From Lineus longissimus (taxonomy: Eukaryota > Nemertea > Pilidiophora > Heteronemertea > Lineidae), in contig NC_088314.1 in assembly GCF_910592395.1 (NCBI RefSeq), positions 20,790,070 to 20,854,069 on the forward strand: a DNA stretch of 64,000 nt, written 5' to 3'. Below the pieces are notes generated by a model that worked only from the letters and a program-made list of their open reading frames with translations, was not told the origin of the DNA and searched no databases. Below are positions 22,790-53,300 of the stretch, piece after piece (the first letter of the stretch is position 1; every line of letters begins with the position of its first letter). The position numbers and the translations under genes were made by a program.

Positions 22790-25700
22790 CACATCCAACT
22801 CGTCAAGATGATAGTCCAGCGAGACATCTTGACGTCCTTCTACACCTTCCTTGAAGGCCTCGAGTTCACCCGCCCCAGCGAGGACACCCAGGACCCAAAT
22901 GAGCTCCTTATTCTTGCGTTGATCATGGAGGACCTTGGGTTATTCAAGAGAAGATGGACACCGGCTGCCAAACTTTACAAGCATTCAGTAAGTTTTTCGT
23001 GAGCCTAGTCATTAGTCAAGTATGACAAAATGGAGACACAATTTTGCATGGAGGATTGGAGGAGTAAATAGGATTCAGTCCTTGAAAGAAGACCTGTGAC
23101 CTTTGCCTAGTTTTACTCCATGGAGGATTTCCTCTTAATTTTGACCTAATATTTGAATTCTCTTTACAGGGAAATGGCTTCAACTTTCTCCACATTGCGG
23201 TGGTGAGAGGGTCCATTGAGATAATACGTTTCCTCCTGAATGAGGGTATGGACCTTAATGACAATGCCAAGGGAATATCTAAAGATGCCTGCTATAGTGA
23301 CCTTTCATGTTTACATCTGGCAGTTACGGAGAAATCAAAAGATGTGGTGCTCTTGTTGCTTCGCAGTGGATGTTATACTGAGTGTCATTTACGGGTTAAC
23401 AGGCAAGAGGTTGTCCCTGCGTCTGCTGCGACCGGTACAGAGTCAGAAAAGGAGAAAAAAGAGTATAAAGGCACTGAAAAGAAGGATGGAAAAGAGGAGG
23501 AAAAGGAGGATGTCTCGAAAAAAGAACCTCATATTCTTAGCGGGATGACACCATTACATTTTTCAGCGTTACTGAGTCATCTTGATATCATACAGCTGCT
23601 TATCGACCACCGTGCGATCATAAACGCTGCCACCGATCATGGCTTTATGTGTCTTCATTTGGCTTCCATTCACAATTTCGGCGATTTAGCTGAAATGTTG
23701 TTGACTAAGCGCATCTTGAAAGAAGTGCGCGCAAAAGATGGTGCGACTCCTCTCTTCTTGGCAGCATCTCATGGTGCAGTCAAAGTTCTTAATATCCTCA
23801 TTGCAGCTGGTTGTAGCGTGAATGCACAAATATCACGGGGAATCACTGCTTTACATTCTGCTGCGCAACGAGGTTATGTTGAAATCATCAACATTCTGTG
23901 TGCAGCGGGATGCGACATTGACCCGATTGCTGACTTTGTTGACAAGAATGATGAAGTTGTCTTAGCTGGGACGACCCCTCTCCATGTTGCCACGGCATCA
24001 GGAAAACGGTACTGCGTCGAAGCGCTCCTGAAACATGGTGCTGACCCGAACCTGAAATACACAAGTAAAGAACATGGCAAAGACATAACATCATTTCATC
24101 TCGCTATCAACAAACAATCAGAAATCATATGCCGAATTTTACTGAAATATGGCGGGGATATAAATGCCCAAAACGGTGAGGGATTCACGCCATTGATGTT
24201 AAGCGTTTATGAGAAGAATATGCATCTGAGTAAGTTCATCCTAAAGCAGCAAGGGGTGGATGTAAATATCGCGCTACCGTCCGGTGCTACTGCACTTGTT
24301 TCCGCCCTATACCAGGATAGTAAGGAATTTGTGGAACTGATTTTGAAGGAACCAGCGATTGATATCGAACAGACGTTTTCCTGGATGGATATTGCGGGTC
24401 AGAAGCAGAGTGACGTGACGCCACTGCACCTCGCCGTCGGGAAGGGCATGAAGGATATGGTCGAGATACTCCTCAAACATGGAGCAGACGTCAACACAAA
24501 GATGTCTCAAAATGGTGAGTTCTCTTTCTGTACACCAGGCGGTGACTTGGTCCAGTGATAGAGTTGTTGATGCCTGACATAATCAAATTGATTGTGACTT
24601 TGCCACGCTCGTTGAATGGTCGTGTAAGAGAGAGGTTCCTTGCACCTAGTGCAAAGAGGGATGGAAGACGCAAAGAGGAGAGCAAAAAGAGTACTTTAAC
24701 GATGAGTTCTCACCAACTCCTACACCCTTAGTTTGACTGACACAGTCACACCCATTTCCTTCTTGGTTTATTGATATTTCACTTGGTACTTTCAGACGGA
24801 ACTGATCTCAATGTCTCCCTGATGCACACAATATCCAACTGCAAACATCACCATCTTCGTGACATTCTCTACGACGCTGGCTGCCCCATCGATAGTGAGT
24901 CGACCAAAGGTATCACCCCCCTCATGATCGCTGCCTTGTATGGAGACACGGAGCATTTCAAGTTCCTTGTTGAAAGAGGTAGGTACTGTGGAAAGCAATC
25001 ATGAAAATGAAAGCGTTTTAGCCGCCCATGCCAAGTTGGCCTGACTTTGACGAACAGAAGAGTCTTTCCTCTGAAATGTCCTCCTTCAGCTTAGAAAGGA
25101 CTCATTTGCTGTGGTTGTGACCACATGAGCCAGCTACACAGCCACATTTATTCACATTATCCCGTCTAAAGATGAAAGAAGTATGTTTCTACTTATAGGT
25201 GCAAACATCAACAAGAGAGACAACACAAACCAAACATCATTGATGCAGCTTGCCAAGAAGGGAAGCGCTGGTCTCATTAGATATCTGGTTGAGAAAGGAT
25301 GCGAGCTCGATGTACAGGATGATCAAGGTAAAAAAAATCTCAAAGATATTCAGCCCATATGACTCATCCAGGCAGCCTACTTATGCATAATACCATAATG
25401 CAGTGAATGCCAGGCTAACTATACTCGGGCAAATTGAGTCTAAATGTAGCTCTTCCCCCTTCAGGTTACACCGCACTCCACTGGGCAATCAGCTATGGCG
25501 AAAACCAAATTGCTCACTTCCTGGTAGACAGCGGATGCGATGTCAACCTTGTCAGCAAGAAAGTTCTCCACCGAGACAACCTCACCCCTCTTATCCTTGC
25601 GATCGAGTATTGCAGGGTTGATGTGATCGAGAAACTCTTATCGAAGGGGGCACATGCGACGACGTGTTACATGAGGGACTTGACGCCGTTACATTTGGCC

Positions 25701-28700
25701 GCTCAGCTGAATAAAGTAGAGATGATGAGCGTCATGATAAAGTAAGCATTCTTCTCAATTTGCAGAGAAATCCCACATTGCTTAAAATAAACTTTTGTCT
25801 CAAAGATAATGTTCTGCCGGTTTGATAGCTGAGTCTTCCAGTTGATCACAACGAGGTCAGTGAACCATAATCCCATTTTTCTGCAGGTATGGTGCTGACA
25901 TTGACGCTAAATCAACCGAGGGTGAAACACCCCTCCATTTTGCCCTGTTGTTTGAAAGTCCAGGAGCAGCAAAACATCTGGTTAAAGCGGGCTGCGACCT
26001 TCGAACGAAGGCAAAAATCAGTACGATTTTGGATGAGATGGGCCTCCATTTAGCAATACAGAGGGAGTACACAGATGTCATTGACTTGGTAGCGGATTTC
26101 GGATCTGAGTTACATGAGTCGATCGTTGTGAATAACGTCACAGGTGTCACACCGCTCCATTTAGCCTGCGTTGATAATAAGACGGAGAGTTTGAAGAAGG
26201 TTATCGGGCTCGGTGCTGACATCAATCAGAGGCGTGGAGATGATTTCACAGCTTTGCTATCAGCGGCTACGAAAGGAAACGAGGATTCAGTCAAGTTGCT
26301 CCTCGAACATGGAGCAGACGTTCACCCAACAGTGACGGTAAATAACTGCTCTGATGTGCGACCGCTAGACATGGCGGGACAAAACGGCTTCCTTGAAGTC
26401 ATAAAGCTCCTCATTCAAGGCGGTGCCAATGTCATGGATGGATTACGAAATGGCAGTCGGCCGGGAATACTGCCGCTCTTCTCCGCAGCAGAAAACGGAT
26501 ATTTTGAAGTTGTGAAATATTTCATAAACTTTGGCGTCGATGTGAACGCACAGGAGGACGGAGGCTTGAGTGCGTTACATTACGCGTCAATAGGTGGCCA
26601 TGAAGAGATTGTGGAATATCTACTCAACAGCGGCGCAGATCCAAATCTCCGCGGAAAATACAACGACCGTGCCGATATGGCGTCACTTCATTGCGCTGCA
26701 GAGAATGGTCACATGGATATATGCGATAAGTTAATCGTTGCTGGAGCGGATATTAATGCAGTTTGTATCCGTGATGATAAAGGAGGGAATACAGCGACAA
26801 TGGTGGCAACATTGGAAGACCAACCAGAGGTGCTCGTACTCTTGAGTCTTGGCTATGGTGGTGATGTCAATATTCAGACCAAAACAGGTAAAGTATCAGT
26901 GGAGAGTTCTCTCTTGTCCGATGCCCATTGCGTGCTGGGTAATCTTAAGCAGTTACATGAACAGTCATCACCTCATCCAAGCAACAACTAGTCAGTTATG
27001 TAACCCTTGCCGTATTAACCAAGGACTCTTTGTGCCCCTTGGAGACAGCCTAGTTGTCTCAAGTTTCTAGTTTCATGTTCCCGTTGAATCTGACAATTGT
27101 GGTTCTTTCTAGTGATCATGGAGGACACAAGCAAGCAGGCTAAAGCAATTTTAACAGCACTGGAAAATGGTCGGGTTGGTTGGTAAATGAACACGTCAAT
27201 GCCAGTGGATCAGGCGGTCTCTCTGACCATTTCGTCATATTCTTGCAGGTCTCGCCCCACTCCACGTAGCGGTCCAAAACGGCTCCAAGGAAGCGTTTGA
27301 GATCCTGTTGTTAGCTGGTTGTGAAACCAACATCAAGACAAACCAGGGAATCACGGCACTGATCCTCGCAGCAGAGCATGGCCATGTGGAGATGGCGCGG
27401 GCGTTGATTGCGTCAGGCTGCGACGTACAAGCTTCATGCACAGTTGTGGATAGTGCGGATGTGGAGAGTTATAATGTCACAGCCATCCACCAGGCAGCAG
27501 AGTTTGGTCATGTCAAGATTCTCAAGATGTTGATACACGTGAGTAGTGTCTACTTCTTGACAATGCAACCCTCATAATCCTCATAATAACATTGTACGAT
27601 GATATCTTCATAAGAAGGTGCTCAATCAGGGGTTTGGGTGAATGGTCATGTCAGTGTATTTTGGCAATTGTATTACAGGCCGGTGCAAGTGTCAACATCA
27701 CCCAAAGCTACGAAGGGCGTTCGGGTATCACTCCTCTTCATTGCGCCGCCTTGACGGGCAAGGCAGACGTGGTGCCCATCCTCATTGAGGCTAAATGTGA
27801 CATCAATGCCCAGACAGCAGAGGGACTCTCAGCCCTTCATCTAGCCGTCAAGGGGGGCTACATGGAAACTGCTAAGACCTTGATCGACTTGGATATTAAC
27901 CCAACACTGAAGTCCAAGGTAAGTTAATCTTTTGATCAGGAGAAGATGAGAAGGACTTGTAGCCCGGGTTCAAACCTATGTTGTAGATCAAGAAAAATGA
28001 AGTTAGAATAAAACAATAGCTTTAGTTTGATATGTGGACAGATTATCTTATGCTTTCTTGAAGGGGGAGGAGTTGTGTAAAGATCAGTGACATTTTGGGC
28101 TGAGAAGAGCTTGAATGGCCTGTACTGACTTCATATGTAGTTAGATTAAATGCATAGGGTGAGTGAAGAAGTTAAGAGTGATTGAGGTCCAGGACCCAGT
28201 TGTTCGCTGGTGCTTACTTGGTGTTGTCTCCTTAGACTTCACACCAAGTTGAAGTTTACATCAAGTTAGTTTATACAAAGTCATTTGGAAGAACCTGGCC
28301 CAGTTCTAAGGGTACCAGTGTTCCTTTAGCCTGGTGATTGATTCCTGGTGTGTTTTGAATTCAGGCCGGAGAGATTGCCTCTGCCTTCGCCCACTCCACC
28401 GAACTCACACGGATGTTGCTCAATTACGAAGCTGCCTGGAAACTAAAACACCAGCGACCGAACCTGAAGAAGAAGCGCATGAGTCTTCATCAACGCATGA
28501 GTCTCGCACAAATCGAGGTCTTCAGCACAAAGGACTTCGTCGACAGCACGGACCAGGGCGGACGGGAAAATCTTGGAGGGCAGGCTGAGGAGGGGGAGGG
28601 ACAGGAGGCTGCACCTGTTCCCCCACCACAGCCGCCTGCTGCACCCCCTGCCGCTGCCGGGGGAGGAAGTGCAGGGTCCCCTCGTGGCGGAGGTCAGAGT

Positions 28701-28742
28701 CAGCCTGAGGTGCCATTGAACATGCCGATTAGCGGCAGTTAG
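22790..28742 (+). CDS. Large ankyrin-repeat protein (5' end uncertain)
   Basis: Nine exons join in frame: 22790-22987, 23170-24514, 24796-24978, 25199-25327, 25465-25741, 25887-26887, 27249-27538, 27679-27918 and 28365-28742, giving about 1346 residues. The first listed exon follows a splice acceptor; the first ATG in it is at 22808, so either translation starts there or an upstream exon is missing. After about 65 residues of non-repeat sequence the protein is almost wholly ankyrin repeats (TPLHFSALLSH, TPLHVATASG, TPLHLAVGKG, LSALHLAVKGG and many more). It then has a basic segment and a tail rich in Pro, Ala, Gly and Glu. A lysine/glutamate-rich insert (EKEKKEYKGTEKKDGKEEE region) interrupts the early repeats. 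Ankyrin arrays bind partner proteins; with no catalytic domain it is probably an intracellular scaffold. The last exon is paralogous to 244-477. Confidence 0.88.
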
Positions 28743-29304
28743 AACCTGGTCTCTGATTGACAGGACTCCAAATAATCATTGGATTAGAATATCTGTGATA
28801 GACAAAGTATACACAATAGACTCGGCTGTAAGTGTGACATGATGTTCTCTATGGTAACCAATCACATGCATAACCGCACACAAAATCTGGCAATTTGTTT
28901 CAGCGTCTGCCAATCATGGCGTTGATTCAAAATCCTCGAAGGAGCAGATGGCATAAAGCAGCACCCGAAAGGATTCTCTGACTGGAAAGCCAGCATTGTG
29001 AGGATAAGGACACTGTGCTCTTGGACTTGATGCATTATGAATATAACTTGTAGATGAACTGATAATATAAATGATTATATTTTGTACCATCAGTGCCTTG
29101 CTATGCATCCTACCTCTGTTATTTAAAGGCTGATGCCATCTGTTCAAAATTTTAAGTAGATTTTTTTAGTTATGTAAATGCACATTGAATATGAATTTCA
29201 ACATTGCTGTTGTGTATGTCAATATAGATACACTCGTAGGTCAAATTTCATTACATTGTCATATGTACTGAATAATATGCAATACACATATAACATCTCA
29301 TCAT

Positions 29305-29414
29305 ATATGTGACGAGTCACAGCAAACCCAGGCACATGTCGCACATATCCTGGTGTCATTTAGGTTCATCTTCTGTGCGACATGCGCCTGGTTTTGCTCT
29401 GACTCGTCACGTAT
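29305..29414. mobile_element. Foldback element in the 3' UTR of the ankyrin gene
   Basis: The left arm at 29305-29345 (atatgtgacgagtcacagca, then aacccaggcacatgtcgcaca) pairs with the right arm at 29374-29414, about 41 bases each with a handful of mismatches, around a loop of about 28 bases. In RNA it would form a long imperfect hairpin. A fragment (gacgagtcacag) recurs near 37730. It is a MITE-like insertion or a structured RNA such as a miRNA-type precursor. Confidence 0.7.
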
Positions 29415-29775
29415 TTTCTGTGCCAATTGTTGTATGTTGTAGCCGTGCCATGATTCTATATATATTTTCTTTATATTTATTCAAGTATATTAGGTGCAAT
29501 TAACTCTTTTGGCTTGTGATATTATATAACCTGTTTTACACACAATCTACTAATACCAGTAGTTTACACTATAGAATTGTTCAAATGTAAATCTTAGTTT
29601 AACCCCTTTCGCTGCGGATGTGGTGAATATAGCACATGACACATGTCCCCATCATGTGCGGGTGACGTGAATAGTGTAGAATTTTCATCCATCTGCACTT
29701 GGCCGCACACATTCTCTCTAAACATGCTGTACGCACCCAGCACCTGTGCTTAGTAATTTCACTTGCCACTTGTTA

Positions 29776-29781
29776 AATAAA
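29776..29781 (+). terminator. Polyadenylation signal of the ankyrin gene
   Basis: AATAAA is about 1.03 kb after the stop codon at 28740-28742, immediately before the minisatellite array. Confidence 0.6.
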
Positions 29782-29824
29782 AGTTTTACACAAACTGTTG
29801 TCTTTTTTGAACTATTGTGCAATG

Positions 29825-30310
29825 GCCTGGAGGCGTCTCGTGCCCACCCATCTCAAAGCTGATCTCTTGCTGTAGAGATTGACTTCTCTGACCCACCTCA
29901 AAGCTGACTTCTTACTGTAGAGATGTATCTGAGCCACCCATCCCAAACCTGCATGGCCTCTTATTGTGAGACCTCTCTGAGCCACCCATCCCAAAGCTGA
30001 TCTCTTGCTGTAGAGATTGACTTCTCTGACCCACCTCAAAGCTGACTTCTTACTGTAGAGATTTCTCTGAGCCACCTATCCCAAACCTGCATGGCCTCTT
30101 ACTGTGAGACTTCTCTGAGCCACCCATCCCAAAGCTGATCTCTTACTGTAGAGACGTCTCTGAGCCGCCTATTTCAAAGATGACGTCTGACTATATAGAG
30201 ACTTCTCTGAGCCACCCATCTCCAAGCTGACCTCTTACTGTAGAAACTGCTCTGAGCCACCCATTTCAAAGCTGACCTCTTGCTATAGAGACGTCTCTTG
30301 ACCATCTAAA
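29825..30310 (+). repeat. Minisatellite, about 45-60 bp imperfect units, roughly ten copies
   Basis: The repeated core is gagccacccatcccaaagct, then gatctcttactgtagagact, with variation in length. A minus-strand frame of 87 codons through it (repeating LYSKKSALRWV) is a repeat artefact. Confidence 0.85.
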
Positions 30311-30470
30311 AGTTGACATCTTTGACCATCGTATTAAGTGGAATTCGCTTAGCAAACGACTTAGAGAATGGTTTACAGTACTGCAAACCGCGCGCCTGAT
30401 CTATTTTTAGAGTCGCGTGACTCGATCAATATACATCAAAATGCTAACGTCATGGTGAAGAGAATTTGCC

Positions 30471-48534
<18,064 letters not shown>

Positions 48535-48806
48535 CCCCCGATCAAGATGTACCCAGTCTTCAGGATGAGATGGCCGCATGACCCCCCATCAAGAATGGTT
48601 ATCACAACATTTCCACCAACTGAGGAAGTCGTTAATAACAACACAGGACATCATCACAGGATAATCTTCCATCATGTTATCCTGAAAAGAAGTGACTGCA
48701 AACTGATGTACATCATTTATAGAGAAAAATGCACCATTCGTTTATCTGTGGAAAGTGAACAAATTGCAACGTATCCCATTCTCCAAAGCAGACATGATAC
48801 TCAAGC

Positions 48807-48909
48807 ATTATCTCTCTGCCAGTACCAGCTTGCATGTTGTATTATCTCTCTGCCAGTACCAGCTTCCATGTTGTATTATCTCTCTGCCAGTACCAGCTTC
48901 CATGTTGTA
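48807..48909 (+). repeat. 34-bp tandem repeat x 3 in the PFKFB 3' UTR
   Basis: The unit is attatctctctgccagtacc, then agcttccatgttgt. Confidence 0.85.
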
Positions 48910-49298
48910 TTGGCCACTGTACTTCATACATTGTCATCGCGTTGTGTAATCAAGACTGACTGCGACCACAAATTCATACTCTCTTTTGAGATAAAATTAC
49001 AATATAACCAGGTTTACAAGGATTCAAGTGAATATTGTTGATTTTATCTTCAAAGTGTCACTCACGGTGTTTTCTGTCATATCAGGGAGTTTTCAATTTC
49101 TACAGCTGAGGATAATCCTTTTAATGAAGTGTAAATTGTAGATGGTAGCGCACTTAGGAATGTGTCAACCAGCCTGATAGATTTGACGTCGAATTCTATT
49201 GATAATTTGTGCCATTGTTGTGCAGTTAAAATGTAGATTAGAAAAATATTTAAAAATGAAATAAGTTCTTTGTCTTGAGGCACAAGCAAGTCATCAAC

Positions 49299-49304
49299 AA
49301 TAAA
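49299..49304 (+). terminator. Polyadenylation signal of PFKFB
   Basis: AATAAA lies about 765 bases after the PFKFB stop. The gene converges on IRAK4, whose signal is at 49813-49818. Confidence 0.55.
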
Positions 49305-49812
49305 CTATAAAGAAGAAACAAATATTAAAGACGTCCTGAACATGGATGGTTTGTCGTGTAAAGGTGTCCACCGTTCCACAGTATAGGCATACGTGTACGG
49401 TGTAAGTCGAGGTTATAGGCATACGTGTACTTGATAAAACCTTTGTTTGTGTATTCACTATTGTTGAAGATCAAAATTTGGGAGATAAAAACATAGTTGA
49501 TCAAAGGAGTAGTTTGTCATTTCTTTCCAGAGCCTGAGATTCTTCTATGGTGCAGAATCTTGCAGGCTCCCTCTTGGACCAGGAAGAAGGACATTCCTAG
49601 CTACTCTCCAATTGGATGGGAGGTTTTGCCAACCCTGGCTTTCTTTCACTTAAAGGGAGAAACGACTGCCTCTCTTTGCTTTGGACGAAGAAACAACTGC
49701 CTTTGCGTTTCCGGAATAAACGCCGGCCTCTCTTTACTTTGTAGGAAGAAACGAGGCTTTCTTTCATTTGTAGGAAGAAAGGACTAAACAGAGAAATGTT
49801 ATTTCCTAATCA

Positions 49813-49818
49813 TTTATT
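49813..49818 (-). terminator. Polyadenylation signal of IRAK4
   Basis: TTTATT on the plus strand (AATAAA on minus), about 550 bases beyond the IRAK4 stop codon. Confidence 0.45.
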
Positions 49819-49877
49819 TCATTTCTAATAAAAATCCACTAATTACGTATACAATTTAGCTGATTAACAACTTGACT

Positions 49878-50127
49878 CAGGACACATCAGAGGTGATCAC
49901 ATTCCTGGAAAGACCGCTTGGATGAGCTCGCTGATGAGTTTCCCCGAGTCTAGCACATCATACAGGACACATCAGAGGTGATCACATTCCTGAAAGACCA
50001 CTTGGATGAGCTCGCTGATGAGTTTCCCGAGTCTAGCACATCATACAGGACACATCAGAGGTGATCACATTCCTGAAAGACCACTTGGATGAGCTCGCTG
50101 ATGAGTTTCCCGAGTCTAGCACATCAC
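49878..50127 (+). repeat. Tandem repeat, about 84 bp x 3, in the IRAK4 3' UTR
   Basis: The unit starts caggacacatcagaggtgat and ends gagtctagcacatcata, with copies at 49878, 49963 and 50046. It lies between the IRAK4 stop and its polyadenylation signal. Confidence 0.9.
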
Positions 50128-50367
50128 AACAGAGGCCGAACATGTGAAATGGATTTCTCGTCCTGCACCCATTTACAATTGTGGCTGAAGTTGATAGCAC
50201 TAATGACAGTCCTAACTAAGGCTGAGCTTGAAACAATCATTAACCTTCATCCATCACCCCCGACTATGATTCGGTAAATTAAGTTTAAACAACTCCGTGT
50301 TCTCCCCGAGCAGGTAAAACCATGTGGATGGTGTTCCGACACTCTTTGGGCTGTTGCTATAGCAACC

Positions 50368-53300
50368 TCATTCATCAGGCAATAACAGCTTCTTTATATC
50401 TGGCAGAATCTGAAATGAAAACAAACAACGTGTGAATGTAGCCATTTTATTCTTTATGTCTTCTATATGATGAGCTTGTTAATAAAGCAATCCCCTGGCA
50501 TACTGTATCAGTCGGGTTTCATTACCAAACAATCACTGGAACGATACAAGAATATGTCCAAAGGCATCGGACGGGAATATGAGGGCACGACACACATACT
50601 TTATGGGAACAATAGTTGTTGGGACCCCTATGTCCGACAACACAAACTATGTCACTGCGGGCACCCAACAGTAGATGGTCATTGTTAGGCCGCCGCGACG
50701 TTACTTACATCAACCATGGCTGGTCGTTTCTTCTTCTCCAACTCGAGGCACCTCTCCGCGATGTTGTAGATCTGCTCAACAAGATGCTCAGTCCACGTTC
50801 CCGCTGACTGGTCCGCCCACTTCATAGGTGGGAAGTCTTCATCGTTATCAAAGATGTGGTACCGCTGCAAATAATTTGATATAAATTTCGCTGGTGATAT
50901 TTATAGCCGTTTATAGCAAATCTGTTCAGGGCCCAGTTGGCCTCAATCAGCGTCCGAGACAAACACCAGCGTTAACCAAGCTAAGTGTTATCTCCTTACA
51001 AAAGTAGCGTTAGGACCATTGTTACTGCGAACACGGAGTTAGCAAATTGTAAATGTTGCAGCAAATTGAGAGAGTTGGTGAAACACTTACCAGTAATGAT
51101 TCCTTACGATTGGCATCGTAAGCACGAAGACCAGATAATAACTCTAACAATATCTGAAAGGGACATTTTGGTGGTCAAAGAGCTTATTCTGTAGTGATTG
51201 CTAAAACAGGCGGAGTGCTGCTAAGATGTCGGCCAAAATCAAGGTATTTAGTGAGACAACCAATACCCAATATCCAGCTCTATTCTTAAACACCTTAAAC
51301 TAAACAGCAGAAAGTGATTTAACAGCTTTTGGATCATCTTCCAGATTTTGTCCCAACCAAAGTGGTTATGACGGTGACATCAAAACCGCAGTTGCAGTGT
51401 TAATTGCATAGAAAAGGATAATAAATGACAAGAACTGGGACCTATTTGACTCTTCTCTTGACTGGTAGCCAAGTGTACTAATAAATGGCCATCGGCCACA
51501 ACCTACTCACCACACCATAACTGTACGTATCGAGCTTCACCGACACATCTCTCATCTGCACCGCCTCTGGTGCCATGTAGGCGCCCGTCCCTATCACATT
51601 ATCAGTCACCACTATAGTACTGGTCTTATTGCCATGACCACCGACACGTGCAAAACCGAAATCACCAACTTTAGCCTCGAGATTAGTGTCGAGTAGAATA
51701 TTGGCACTGGAAAAAAGGGTTGAATTTATTATTCGTACAGCTCATCCGGTTCCTGGGTTGATATGCAATACTAACACCCTGCCCTGTTGAACAGTGAAAC
51801 CTCTCTATTATGGACACCCTTGGGAATGACCAATGCCGTCCTTAATAGAGAGGTCCAATTACATGAAAATGACAGGTTTGGGACCAAAACTTGTGTCCTT
51901 GATAATAGAGATTGTGTCCAGCTCAAGGAGGTGTCTGCTAAGGAAGGTTACACTGTATTTACCTTTTAATATCTCTGTGCACCATTGGTTGATCAAATGC
52001 TGTATGGAGGTACACGATACCACTCATCGTCCCCTTGGCGATCTCAACACGCTGCATGACGGTCAGGGCTGGCGTCCCATCCTACAACGGAACAGTGCAT
52101 TTTAGAAATTCCAACCCTACCCCTAAATAGAAGGCTCTGAAGTGTTTGTGTGCATCACCTAATGATAGGCCAAAAAGTTATTGGAATTAATTGGGCAAAG
52201 AAAATGTGTTTCAACCATTCTCGTTTTTTGCCTTTTTGGGCTGCCACCATGAGTCTTACCAAGCAAGCAAGTCTGTCCTCAAGTGACCCCTGTTTCATGA
52301 ATTCATACAGGATGCAGAAGTTCGGACCATCTGATGAAAACCCTTTGATCATGAGGATGTTTTCATGGTGAAATCTGTAAAAAGTATAAAACTGTGAAAG
52401 CTAGTAACTGCTCTGTTCATTGAGGGGTCCACCCCATATGATGGGGAAGTTAACAGGGCGGTCCAGCTTAAATCAAACAACACTTTCCTCCTCCCTAGCT
52501 TGCTTGAAGCATTCCTGCATCTCACTGTCGTACGGAAACGTCCCAAAAGGAGCTTCATATACAAATTTAATCTACAAACTCGAATGCAGAACTAAATTGT
52601 TCAGCTTCAGAGTCCAGTATACTGACCACTATGCTATTGAGGATTTCCGTAACATCTCCTAATCTGACAATAACCCAACGTTGGAATCTCAACTCTGTAT
52701 TCTCAGGGTGAAGCTCCCCGTACGCTTACCTGAGCATCGTTTTGATTTCTGTCTCAAACTGTTTCTCAACGGTCGCAATATTGTTTAACCGTTTCACGGC
52801 CACTTCTTCACCAGACGGCTGGATTATCCCTATCAAAGAAAAAACCCAGTGAAGTCACCAAGTTACAGATTATCGCAAACATCTGTGGCTCTGTAGAAGA
52901 AAATTGAAATTACTGTTCTAGAATTGTCACAGGAACCGTAGGAACAGGCCAACTCGCATTGAAATGCTAGTAGACTGGGCTACCAATATATACACTCACC
53001 ATAAAATACTGTCCCAAAGCCTCCTTTCCCAATGAAGTTTCCCCCCTGGTTTCTTGGTTTTTCATTGAAGCGGTTCGTGACTTCTTCTATTTCCTTGAAG
53101 GGGAACACAGTATATCTGGTCTCTGAAGAATAAAACGTTTGTGGTGTTCAATTCTTTATTCAACTTTCATCAAACTAATTATGATGCTGGTCCACTGGAT
53201 ATTATTACCTGTCAATCACCTGAACACAATCATACCCCTCGGTGGAAAGAAGCACAATAGGATTAAACGTCTTGCCCCAGTCATGAGAAATGGAAAAAGC

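Larger units (their letters stand above)
28743..30470. other. Ankyrin gene 3' UTR and spacer before PFKFB
   Basis: The 3' UTR runs to about 29.8 kb and contains the foldback at 29305-29414 and the polyadenylation signal at 29776-29781. A minisatellite follows, then a short AT/GC-mixed stretch that should contain the first PFKFB promoter. No other frame is convincing. Confidence 0.5.
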
